This document shows, piece after piece, positions 35,738-46,411 of a stretch of DNA of 64,000 bases. The notes under the pieces were generated by a model that was given only the letters and a program-made list of their open reading frames with translations, did not search any database and had not been told where the DNA came from. Each line of letters begins with the position of its first letter. The first letter of the stretch is position 1. Source of the DNA: Salvator merianae. Taxonomy: Eukaryota > Chordata > Lepidosauria > Squamata > Teiidae. Position numbers and translations under genes: made by a program. The stretch covers positions 145,390,650 to 145,454,649 of the forward strand of contig QVOM02000034.1 in NCBI GenBank assembly GCA_003586115.2, in the 5' to 3' direction.

Positions 35738-36560
35738 TATTATTTATTTTAGGATAGTTATATCCTGTCCTACTCTTGAAGGACTAAGGTAGGGTCACAA
35801 CAACCATTTAAATCAATAAAAGCAATTACTTAAATGCAATGAAAGCATTTGGAGCACCCATTCAGTACAGGACTGAATGAAGAAGTATGTTTCAACTAGG
35901 TGCTGAAAACAATGTAATCTTGGCGCCTGACATAGCCCAGCAAGAATGTTATTCCAGAGTCTCATTTCTCAAGTTTGCTATGCCACCAGCCTTCAAAGAA
36001 GATGGAACTAGAAGTAGGGATTCATCACATGATCTTAATAACCAGGCAAGTCTTTGTTCAGATGTTTTGGACCCAAACCATTTAGGGTTTTATATGTTGG
36101 TATGACACATAAATACTACTATGATTTGTATCAGTAGCCAAGTTGCTGCATTATGCACAATTGACAGCTTCCTCAATATCTTCAAGGATAAACCCATCTT
36201 CAACAAGATGTTACCAGAGGATGGAATGATATGGTCAAGTGACTTGAGCCTCAAGTGACATCAATGTACCAAGAAGAACCCTCAAACCATGCACTTGTTC
36301 TTTCCGGGGCAAAGCAACTCCACCCTTCCAACTTCCTGGATTTGAGCCCCTCTGATACACAGTGCCTTTAAATTCATCTTATTAACCTACATCCACCTAG
36401 TTACTGCCTCCCCAACTCAGATGCACTGGAGAGATAGGATTGGGTCTCATCTTCATACTAATTGCACCTTACTACAAATCTCTTCATGGCCACCACCAGC
36501 AGCTTCATATAGATGCAAGAAGAACATGGTGAACAAAACTGACCCCTGAAGTTGTATGCT
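35738..36560 (-). pseudogene. L2-clade LINE fragment, minus strand
   Basis: The reverse strand reads as decayed L2-clade ORF2 from the GVPQGSVLSPM / IYMKPLGE-type region (CTATATGAAGCTGCTGG, complement near 36510) through an RKEQVHGL-like block to YKALNGLD-like phrases (CCATTTAGGGTTTTATATG on the plus strand). The tail is at about 35738-35790 (GTCCTACTCTTGAAGG, GGTAGGGTCACAACAA). Many stops. Non-functional. Confidence 0.7.
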
Positions 36561-37278
36561 CTTGTTCCTGGAAACAGTTTAGTGTATATTTTAAGCAGTT
36601 AAATATGGGTTCAGTAAGCCAAAAATGTCTTCACTCAGAGGAAATGTTCATTATTTGCTGCATGAAACTTTTCATCTTTTATTAAATGACATTTATATTC
36701 TATAGTGGTATCATCATCAAATAAAATATAATACTAGACCAATAAACAGAGAAGTAATCAGCTGGAATTACACTTTAATCAAAGGGCAAAGTATAAAAAA
36801 GAATTGACAGAAATCATATTTGGTGCGTCTAATAGCATTTTAATTTTTCATTGTAGAGCAACTACTATGGTAACTCTAAATTGAAAACTATTAAAACACC
36901 ATTTTCTGAAGTAACCTAACCCTTACATAATTCACAGAAGTGATAGCAAATTGTAGAAGAAAGTGTTGTTAATTTGCTTCATTTATAAGTAGTTTTATTC
37001 ACTCTAATTATAACATCTGAAATATTATCTCCTTATTTCTATTTTGGATTCAAAGAGTAACACACAAAAAAGATGTTTTGCATTTGTGGATTAGCTACTC
37101 TTAAAAGCTCCCAGATGTGTTGGTAAAAGTGCAACTAGCAAAACATGTTTGCCTCTCATTTATTTTATATAATGTGTATTAAATCTTCCACCGACTCCAT
37201 AATACTATTGTCTGAGAGCTAATATTATAATATCATCAAGTAAACATCTTGAATTGCTGGTGCTAACAGCTTTAATGC
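36561..37278. other. AT-rich, no recognised feature
   Basis: Short frames only. Confidence 0.45.
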
Positions 37279-37335
37279 ATCCATCCATCCATCCATCCAT
37301 CCATCCATCCATCCATCCACCCATCTATTCATCTA

Positions 37336-37388
<53 letters not shown>
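37279..37388. repeat. (ATCC)n followed by (TA)n
   Basis: About ten ATCC units (37279-37325), then about 26 TA units (37336-37388), abutting the 3' end of the minus-strand L2 copy. Confidence 0.95.
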
Positions 37389-37390
<2 letters not shown>

Positions 37391-37394
37391 AATT

Positions 37395-38790
37395 TCTGTT
37401 CTATGCTTCACACAAAGGTTGCAGGTCCCTGGCAGAACCACACTCAGAGGAAACTATACACCAAAGGCCTGAGTGGAAAGGCATATTTTAACCAGACACT
37501 GAAAACCATATAATGTGAGTGCCTGATAAACTTCCACAGGGAGACTGTTCCAAGGTCTGGGGCCACGATAGAAAAGGTCCTCCTGCTTGTCCTTATGAGT
37601 TGTACCTCTGAGAAATGAGGAACTACAAGAAGGTTCTCTACTTCTGATTTCAAAACTTGGCTGGGTCTACATGGGAGAAAGCATGCCTTCAAATAATCGG
37701 GTTCCAAACCATTTAGGGCTTTATATGTTAGCATCAACATCTGGAATTTGGCTTGGTAGCAAATAGGCAACCAGTAAAGATCTTTCACAACCAATGTGAA
37801 GTGAGCCTGACTGGAAATTCTCATCTACAGTTGTTCTGCTATATTCTGCACTAATTCCAGCTTCTGAATTATTTTCAAGGATAGCCTCATGCAGAGTGCA
37901 TTACAGTAATCTAATCTGATTATCACCAGAGTATGGATCATAGTAGCCAAATTATCCCTATCTAAGAAAGGCCAAAGCTGGCAATCCAGTTGGAGATACA
38001 GATAAGCACTCCTGGCCACTGCTGCCACATGGTTCTCAAGTAACAATAACAAATCCAGGAGCAGCTCCAGAGCAGAGCAGAGCTTCTCCAGATCCATTAT
38101 TTACCCCAGGCCATTATCAAGGCACCTTAACTGCCTCCCTTGACTCAGAAGAAACCAAGAGATAGAGTTGGGTGTCAGCAGCATACCAATGGCACTCCAG
38201 AACTCAGGATGGCATCTCCCAGTGACTTCATATAGATTTTAAAGAGCATCGGAGGCAAAACTGACCCCTGAGGAACTCAAGAAGAAAGTTCCCAAAGCAT
38301 GAAACAAAAATCCCCCATTTTCTTCTGGAATCTACCACAAAGATGGTAAAAGAACAATTGTAAGGCAGTGCCTCCAAGTCCCTATCCCTGAAACTGTTCC
38401 AGCAGGATGCCATGGTTGACAGTATCAAAAGCTGCTGAGAGGTTGAGGAGAACCATTAGCTTTGCATTGCCCCCATTCCTTTCCCAGTAAAGGTCATCTA
38501 GCAAGGCAACCAAGACAGTCTCAGTGCCAAAGCTCTGCCAGAAACCAGACTGGAAAGGTTACTCTGTTTGTTCTAAGCATGCCTGCAGCTGGTTAGCCAC
38601 CACTTTCTCCCAAAAAGATGATATTAGCAACTGGGCAGTAGTTTTTTTAATACCTCTGAATCCAGGGAGGTTCTCTTAAGGATAAGGCATATCACAGCTT
38701 TCTTCAGAGTCACTGGCACTTTTCCCTCTCACAAGAGGCAAACCTTGGAGACACCCAAGTCATACCCCCTCAATTAGCTTTTATTAGGAC
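37395..38790 (-). pseudogene. L2-clade LINE, RT core to 3' end, minus strand
   Basis: The reverse strand shows GVPQGSVLPPMLFKIYMKSL-type sequence near 38270-38220, a LYLLVSSES block, then LDYCNALCMRLSLKIIQKL (37880s), FTLVVKDLYWLPICYQAKF and LMLTYKALNGLEPDYL (37740s), and FSIVAPDLGTVSLWKF. Open pieces are 126 residues (37444-37824) and 90 residues (37825-38097), separated by stops and frameshifts. Upstream (38400-38790) decodes to the KAFD-like and LLDLSAAFDT-like part with GFW-type blocks. 5'-truncated and inactive. Confidence 0.82.
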
Positions 38791-38942
38791 AGGGATCAAG
38801 AAGACAAGCAATTAGCTTAACACCTGTCCGCTTTCTCAGACTGCAATAATTGAAATTAATCCAATATAACAGAACTAAATGGTGCTCCAGATACCTCCAG
38901 GAGACCGTATCCAACTGTGGAATCTAATTCCATGTGAATCTA

Positions 38943-39060
38943 AGGGCCTTTCTGCACTTTCTACCTTAGAATGGGATAATTATAGTTCAGCTGCTCCTGG
39001 TATAGCTGTGGAATGCTTCTTTAGATTCTTTAGATTCCTTAATACAAATGTAGCAAAGCT
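38943..39060 (+). mobile_element. Family B left end, truncated
   Basis: GGGCCTTTCTGCACTTTCTACC preceded by TAA, then a short GAGCTGCTCCTGG-like body that soon becomes unrecognisable. Confidence 0.4.
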
Positions 39061-39218
39061 ATGCAATAAAGCAGTATTCCTAATGTAAGGCTCATGTTTC
39101 TAGGAGCTATAGCTCAGTAATAAACCTCAGAGTGTGGTATATAAATTACATATATGAACAGAAAGAATAAGCTCATTGTTGTTGCCATTCTAGCATTTGT
39201 CTCTCATATATATGTGTG

Positions 39219-39223
<5 letters not shown>

Positions 39224-39292
<69 letters not shown>
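39224..39292. repeat. (AC)n then (AT)n microsatellite
   Basis: About 16 AC units followed by about 19 AT units. Confidence 0.95.
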
Positions 39293-39295
<3 letters not shown>

Positions 39296-40055
39296 ATCTT
39301 AAGCAGCATTCACACTTCCTCTCACCTTGAAACATGTACTCTGAAAGATGGTAGGATCCAAATACTTTCAGCTTTATACAAAAGTTAAACATGACTATGT
39401 TTACCTGTTATATATCTGTAAACTTCCTATTATATGATGTTTAGAATTTAACCCTAATCATAATCCTAGCTCTATTTCTTTTCTTTTTTATCCTGATGTT
39501 TCTCTGCCATGTCTTGCCCAGACTATAAGACCTGTGGCTTTTGAAAATCTTGTTTTCTTTGCCTCTTGCTCTTGTTCCTGCTTCCTTCCTCTGCCCCGTG
39601 TTTGTTTGTCTTTCCCCTTCTCCTCCTTGTTTTCTCTCTCTTCTCTCCAGCCCATTTGGATCCAAGGATAGGTAAATATATATGTCTTTGGGAAGGGAAA
39701 ACAGCTAAGTACTTTAAAGACTGGATTGTGATGTGCTTTTGTTTTCTTCTTTGTTATTACTGGAACCTTAGAATACTAGAAGGGTCTCCCTACTCAGTTT
39801 ATAACTTTCTTTTTTCCCTTTGCTTTTGCATTCAAACCACATTTCATTGTTGCTGCCTATGTTTTCTGCTTTACTACCACTTTTCTTGTGTTTTGAATAA
39901 AGAAAGAATCATTTTGACTTGATCTTTTCTCTGCCTCAGTTTTACATGGTCCACCCCAATTGATTTTCCATTTTAAAATCCAATAGCCTAAAAGATCCTG
40001 CTCTTACAGAATGATTGGGAGAGCTTTTTCCCCTAAAGTAGAATTCCCAGCTCAC
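39296..40055. other. No recognised gene
   Basis: Contains a 118-codon pyrimidine-rich frame (39566-39922), low complexity, with no domain. Confidence 0.4.
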
Positions 40056-40059
40056 TGCT

Positions 40060-40485
40060 CATATCAGTCTGTTCACATTTGCTGCTAGTGAGCATCAAGA
40101 ACACTTGCTAGTCAAGTCCATCTACACCTTGTGAAGGCCCAAGCAGCTGGGAGTGGGCTACAGCTGCTCCTGATTGCTACTACCTGTGGATCATTAGTTA
40201 GCACTCCACAACCGTATTGGGAGGTAATAGCCAGTTCCTGGTAAGGTGCATCTGCACTTACCTGGTATTTCAGCATCCCGGCTAGTGCAATGCACTAATC
40301 GTGTCAGCATGATTGCCTGATCAGGCCTGTGCACTGCATAGGCCTGCTGGTTGCCATGGTAGCAGCCAGTGGGTAGTGCAGAAGGGGCCATCCCAATGTG
40401 CCACCTCCAGATAAAATGCAAATTCTGGTACAGGGCAGCCTGTCCTGTCCTGGAATAGCAAAGGTAAGTGTGAATACAACCTTAG
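40060..40485 (+). mobile_element. Family C inverted-repeat element
   Basis: Body shared with 43275-43540: ACACTTGCTAGTCAAGT, AGCAGCTGGGAGTGGGC, TACAGCTGCTCCTGATTGC and GGTGCATCTGCACTTACCTGG. An inner pair CTGCACTTACCTGGTATT and GAATAGCAAAGGTAAGTG forms inverted ends (about 40252 and 40452-40470). Boundaries are not exact. Confidence 0.55.
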
Positions 40486-40587
40486 ACATACTCTCCGTGT
40501 GGTTAGATAGCACTGTTAGCAGGTAGCTCCATAGCTGACTTTAAAATAATTTTCAAGGGCTTTTGCGGGAAGGTTTTAAGCAGAATG

Positions 40588-40720
40588 ACACTTCAAAATA
40601 TTTATTAATGACTGAGGGAATGAAATGGATGGATTTCTTATCAGATTTGCAGATGACACAACACTGAATGGGATAACACATATTCTAGAAAATAAAGTCA
40701 AAATTCATACTGATCATGGT
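40588..40720 (+). pseudogene. CR1-like reverse transcriptase fragment
   Basis: Plus strand reads MDGFLIRFADDTTLNGITH with a preceding FINDxEGIE-like stretch. This covers the catalytic FADD motif and little else. Too short to assign to a family. Confidence 0.55.
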
Positions 40721-41540
40721 AAATTGTTTGCACATGGGGAATGTCTTGTCTATATTATGGACTGGTGTAGCAGGACACCATCTTCCAAGGAACACTGTGT
40801 CTGCATAGTATTGACCATGAGGTGAGTCTCAGCAAAGAAATGGCACTGCAGTTAACTTCAAAGGGAATCTGCCTGCTTTGAAGCAGTCTTCCATGTGTTC
40901 CCTGGTTGTAGGCCAACACAACCACTCACGTGAGGACAGCACCAAGTGGCTGTTCCCCTCTACCTGGTTCACAGACCCTGGTACCATTTTGATTGGCTTA
41001 AAGAAGCAGCCCTGCAAATGAGCTGCTCCTTGACACCCAACCTGAACACCCCAGTCAGCAGTTTTAAGCCTCCTAATTTGGGGTAGTGTGGACCACTACA
41101 ATGTGGACAACTTTCTATCTGCACTTCTGACTGTCTCTCTGATCCAGCCCAGGGTCAGAAGGGCAGCTGGCAGCATGGTCCAAGGGTCATTTGATTTGCA
41201 GTGGACTTATGCCAAAGACTAGATGTTGCTGACTGGGGCTGCTTTACCCAGAAGCATGTGGGATCGGGCTGATTATTGACCAGACTGAGTAATTCAGCAC
41301 ATAATCAGCCCAACACAGAACAGGTCTGTGTATTATGTGCACATCCTGTCTTAGAAGTATAGGCTGAAAACAACAGAATGGTATTCACCAGTGGGAAAAG
41401 CAAAATGCCACTCTTATGACAAAAAGAGATGTACGGTGAGGGAGACATAATTGGCAATGATAGACACTAAACTGGAGAGAAATTACCTGTGCCCAGATGA
41501 ATTAAAGGAAAACTGAAAAAAACTTGCAAGCAACCAAAAT
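40721..41540. other. No recognised gene
   Basis: Possibly contains a decayed inverted-repeat element (TGTGGACAACTTTCTATCTGC near 41102 and GTGCACATCCTGTC near 41338), not firm enough to call. Confidence 0.35.
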
Positions 41541-41616
41541 AATACTAATACTAATACTAATACTAATACTAATACTAATACTAATACTAATACTAATACT
41601 AATACTAATACTAATA
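41541..41616. repeat. (TACTAA)n hexanucleotide repeat
   Basis: About 12.7 perfect copies of the 6-bp unit. Confidence 0.97.
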
Positions 41617-42006
41617 AATCTTAAAGAATGCAAAACAAACACAACTGAATCTATACAAAGTTTGGATTGATAGCATATAAGCATTTGTTTCCCTTCAACA
41701 TAGCTGGATTTTGAGAGGTATGAAATTCTTGGCTTCAGTTAAAATTCTTGAGGTTTTCTAGAAGCAATAGTTAAATTTTGGAAGAAAAAGTCAATCCATA
41801 TTAGTGATTTAGTAGGTAAAGGCAAAATAAAAAGAGTGGATCTTTCAAGATGATTTTTTATCATATTTTTAATTTAATTTGGCAATGATTCAATTGATTT
41901 AAAGTATGTGTTTGTTTTTATAGATTCAATCTTTCTATTGTTTTAACCTGCCCTGGGACATCTGTGTGAATGAAAGAATTAACAAAGACAATAAATAAGG
42001 TAAAAC

Positions 42007-42900
42007 ATGGTTAACAACTGTGAAAGTGCAGTTGAAAACTCTCCCACCATTTTTATATGGATAACCTACAATCATATGTCAAATCAAAATATGAACTGGG
42101 AATCATTACTGAATACCCTTCAGAGATTTAGTGATGAAATTGCAATACCAATTAGACTTCTTATGTATGCAACCATTGAAGTTAGAAAAGGGAAAACCTC
42201 TAAATCACAAGAAACTATTGAACTGCTAAATGAAACAAGTGTGACATCACCTAGCACCTAAGGATGCTTATAAATATTTGGGCATCCTGAACACATCTGA
42301 TATTTTGAATAACCAAATAAAGGAAAACAAAAACAAATAAGCACATAATACTGCAAGCTATTAAGGAAAATGTTAAGGACAAGTCTAAATGGTGGTGATG
42401 CTGTCAGAGCTATCAGTCCCTCGGCAATATCAGTGATTAGATGTACTGCAGGAATAGTAAAATGGAATCAGATGGACCAGATGGCTTGATTGGCAAACTG
42501 AAAGATTGATTACTATGAAGAATGCTCTATATCCTCTCAGTGACATCAATAGATTTTATCTTTCAAGTAAAATAAGTGGAAGACTTCTGCAGTTAAAGCA
42601 AACTGTAGTGGAGAAAAAATGAGGACTGAATGATTATGCCGAGAGTAGCACTGAAGAGTTGATGACTAAGAAAGGACTACTTGCAGAAATGGGATCTATG
42701 CAGAACTATAAAAAGCTACAACTTGGAAGGTGATTAGAAAACTGAAAATTAAACCATTCCATGGGCAATTTGTAAAAGGTACTGAGGAAGGAAAATTGGA
42801 CAATACCTGAACATGCCAGTGACTTAAAACTGCTTCATTAAAATTAAAGGAAAGAAAACCAATGGCTTTTGCTGCTCAAGAAAACATCAAAAACAAAAGT
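42007..42900 (+). pseudogene. R4/Dong-clade LINE remnant
   Basis: An 84-residue frame contains LLNTLQRFSDEIAIPI and EVRKGKTSKSQETIELL. After a stop, the same frame continues DAYKYLGILNTSDILNNQIK. This order (LLNTV..FS.DI, then K.GK, then YKYLG) is characteristic of R4 LINE ORF2 downstream of the reverse transcriptase. Later decayed blocks resemble the AGIVxWTQ and KTRKLMT region. Many stops and frameshifts; no catalytic motif remains. R4 elements insert in rDNA in some hosts, but in lizards they are also dispersed (family knowledge). Confidence 0.68.
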
Positions 42901-43270
42901 CATCAAAGCAAAAATACAAAAGCTGTGATAGTAAATACAGTGATTATGCAGTGATAAGAGCAATTTCCACATGGGTGTAGAAATGACCTGCACAATGTCC
43001 TCAGTCAGAAACTTCTAAGCCACGGAACTTTCATTGCTTGGTTCGTAAGGACAAACACTGTCTCCCATAGAGCATGTTTCTCATCTCTGTGTGAAGGCTG
43101 CCCCTCATCTCCTGGACTTTTAAGTATATTGCTCTTGTATTTGTTTCACATAAAAATATTACAAATAGTGGGTCACCAAAAATGACGTGTATGTTTGCAT
43201 TGCATTCCCCTTTTTTAAACCAGTTCCATCTGCTGACAGCTTTTTGATCTAGCAGTCTTCTATCAGGAGA
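42901..43270. other. No recognised feature
   Basis: Short frames only. Confidence 0.4.
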
Positions 43271-43274
43271 ACAT

Positions 43275-43540
43275 TGGTCAAGATAAAGCATCACACACAC
43301 TTGCTAGCCAAGTATGTCCACACCTTCTGAGGCTTGAGCAGCCAGGAGTGGGCTACAGCCACTCCTGATCGCAGCTAGCTGTGGAGCACTAATTAGTGCT
43401 CTACAACCTTACCAAGAGGTGATAGTCACCTCCTGGAAAAGTGCATCCACACTTACCTGGCTGGATGCTGCCATGGTCAGGGTTGGGCATGGCTACTGGC
43501 ATCCACACCACAAATGGTGGTGGGCAGCTTCAGGTGTTTT
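43275..43540 (+). mobile_element. Family C inverted-repeat element
   Basis: Aligns with 40060-40485: ACACTTGCTAGCCAAGT, CACACCTTCTGAGGC, AGCCAGGAGTGGGCTACAGC, and AGTGCATCCACACTTACCTGG. The right end is missing or diverged. Confidence 0.55.
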
Positions 43541-43872
43541 CCATCTTTTTCCTTCCCCAGTCTGCAAACTACTATGGAGGGTTGAAATATCTTTTCCATC
43601 AGTTTGACAAGATAGGGATTGGAGGAATTGCCTTTGCCAAAGTTTGGTACAACTCATGACTTTCACAATGAGAAAATTCTATTTAGGAATGGTTAGCTTT
43701 TCTTCCAGGACCCCTATAATGTTTTAGTACTGGAGAGGAGAGGTGCTACAAAAGTGAATGCAAGGTTACAATTACTGGCTTATGGAAGTAGGAAAAAATG
43801 GTAAATCTAAACCAATTAGAATGGATTTAATCCTTTCAAGATAGCTTGTGCAGGCGTTAGAAGACATATTTT

Positions 43873-43896
43873 GTGTGTGTGTGTGTGTGTGTGTAT
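43873..43896. repeat. (GT)n microsatellite
   Basis: About 12 GT units. Confidence 0.9.
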
Positions 43897-43897
43897 A

Positions 43898-46045
43898 AAG
43901 ATAAATGTTACTATCCTTCTCCAGGAGAATTAGCATTTGAATGACACAGATTAGGAAAACGGCAGTAGACTTTTCATAAAATATTTCCAAACAGGTTTGA
44001 AAAACATCATCTTTATAGCAGTACATTTTGTTTAATCCTTTGTATAAGAGACTTAAAAAGGGAAAACAGAAAGTTGGGGGTAGAATTTAATGAGGACTTT
44101 GCAGTGAAATTCAAGCAACCAATTAGCTAAAGTGAATCAATGGCAAAGAGGTGCAACATATCCTACTCATCTCCAGTCCCTGATATCTAGCTAACCCGTA
44201 TTCAACCCAAGTATCTGAAGAAAAGTTGTGCATAAAGGTGTGGAAGCCGCTGTTTTTATTTTCAGATTGGTTGGAGTGGAGGTACATACCTGAACAACTA
44301 TAATATAGAATTTGGCCCATGTCTAAGTGTTCAGGGTAACAAGTCTCTAATGAGTGGAAGGAAACGTTCTGAGAGACAAAATGTATTTCTGGGAGGAGAA
44401 GTCAAAAATAATCTGTTTAGATGAATGTTTTCCAAATTTCAGTTATTTGCTTTGTGTCACATTTTTGATCAAATATTTTTTCAAAAAAAATGAAAAGTTA
44501 ATCTGCATACCATCTAAAATTATCTCATGTGCCACCAGTAGGAAATATGCTACATTTTTGAAAACACTGACTAAAACAAAATAGGTGAACAGTGTCTTAG
44601 ATACAGCAGAAGTACTTTCTAACATGGCAGTTATTTATCACAGTCAATTTAAATTGTTCACCTGATTGTTATCTTTTCATCAATGGTAACAGCAACATTA
44701 AACAGAAGAAAAAAGAAATCTTGATGCATCTGTGTGTCTGTTTTGTATCTATAAGTATTTAGTTACCACCAAGTTTATTTCTCTCTCATACATAAAATAG
44801 ATATCACCATACTAATCTATTTTAAAACTAGCAATAAAATTTCACGGCTTAGATGAATCTTCTTTCTTTATGTAAGCATAAAGCCTGATTGAAATGTAAA
44901 TTTAAAATAAAATTGCTAAGTGCCACTGTAAATAATGAAATTGTAGCCATGTGTGAACTCAGTCACAACAGCAACAGCAATCAAGAAAAGGACTCAATTA
45001 TTAAATCAAGGAAAAGATGCTTTTAAAATGGCATAAAAATGTGAGTAGCACAAACAAAGCAGTTCTCCTAAAGCTTTCAGTATTTGATTTAGTATTTCCC
45101 TGATGATATTCAGCATATATGGTTGTTTTCCTCAATATTGCCTTAAAAATTTGAGATCCAGCTGGTCCTACAACCCTCTTCATCTTTCAAACACTTAGAA
45201 CATAAATTAGGTTAAAATGATTATCGTGGATTTTACTGGGCTTGTAAAAACATGCTGTTTCTTAGTATTCCAATTAATTATGTCCCTTTGAATTTTTATT
45301 GAGCATGCTGTGGTACAAGTACCCCATATGTTCTAATTAATTGTATTTTAAAAAAAGAAATGAGCTAACTCAAGAAAATAAGTTGCATCTGGAAAAATAA
45401 GAAACAGAAGGATCACAATAACTTCAAGATGGATATTCTCTTCTTCTTATCAGAAAGAACACAAATTTCTATAATTAACTTTAAGTTAATTCTTCCATCT
45501 TTGCCTGCCCTCTCCCCATGAAGACAAATAATTATGCAATCATAGATTATATCATGGACCATTGACCATTAAATATGAAATACCTACTATTATGAGATGC
45601 GTGATGAATTGAATTTAGTTACTGCTTATCAGCAAATATTGTTTAGGAAGTTTGCAAAACAAAACATACACAGAAGATATAATTTAAAATATTTTGACAA
45701 TTTTTTTTTTTTAAAAAAACCTTTTAAGTACTGTTAAATCTCTTTTTAGCTCTTTAAAGTTACATACACCCCACTCCCCTGAATTATCTCCTTTCTCATT
45801 ATATCTTATTGTAATGCAGTTTTAGAAATGTACTGCATTATGTATATTGCACTGTGCTTTGGCTATTTAGGGTACATGCATATCTGTGGTGGTGAGTGTC
45901 CTGAGGATGCCCCAGGGATGCTGCAGTTCACTCTGAGAAGGTTGCAGAGAGACTTTAAACATCTTCCAGTACATCCTTTATCAGAGTGCTGAAATATGAC
46001 TCTGAAAGTACTCTCATTGTTCAGCATGCCATCTGCTGTTTGAAT
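43898..46045. other. Strongly AT-rich, no recognised gene
   Basis: No open frame over 90 codons, no LINE motif, no inverted-repeat element seen. Confidence 0.5.
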
Positions 46046-46099
46046 AAACAGTGGTAGAGAGAACACTTTATGGAGACTGCACTATGCAGGCATCACTTC

Positions 46100-46411
46100 A
46101 GAAAAGGCTAACTTCTGCAGCAAGGACTCAGAGCCCCAGAGGGGCTCATTTCAGTGGCAGAATTTGGTACACTGTTGAAAAGGATTTCTTTGCTAAACTG
46201 GAACAAGGAAGTGTGCACTCTTATACATGTCTTCCTGTTCCTTTCTAACAGCCCCTGCACTGCTGACAGACATTTTTTTAAAAAAAATGTTTACTGCTGT
46301 TCTATCTGTACGGCTATTTTGTGGATAAAGTGATCTACCAGGGGATGAGACCAGTGTGTGGAAGGGTCCCCTTGCTGTCCTGGTCCAAAGACGAGTATGA
46401 AAAGGCCCTCA
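46100..46411. mobile_element. Family B element, right part
   Basis: CAGAGGGGCTCATTTCAGTGGC matches the B interior. The right end GGTCCAAAGACGAGTATG / AAAAGGCCCT is the inverted B terminus. The left end was not found. Confidence 0.5.

Noticed and set aside
39644..39671. Possible microexon between TTCTCTCCAG and GTAAAT
   Set aside because: About 20 bp, in pyrimidine-rich low-complexity sequence, with a weak donor and no other support.
41502..41684. Ser-Ile repeat protein on the minus strand
   Set aside because: Translation of the TACTAA microsatellite only.
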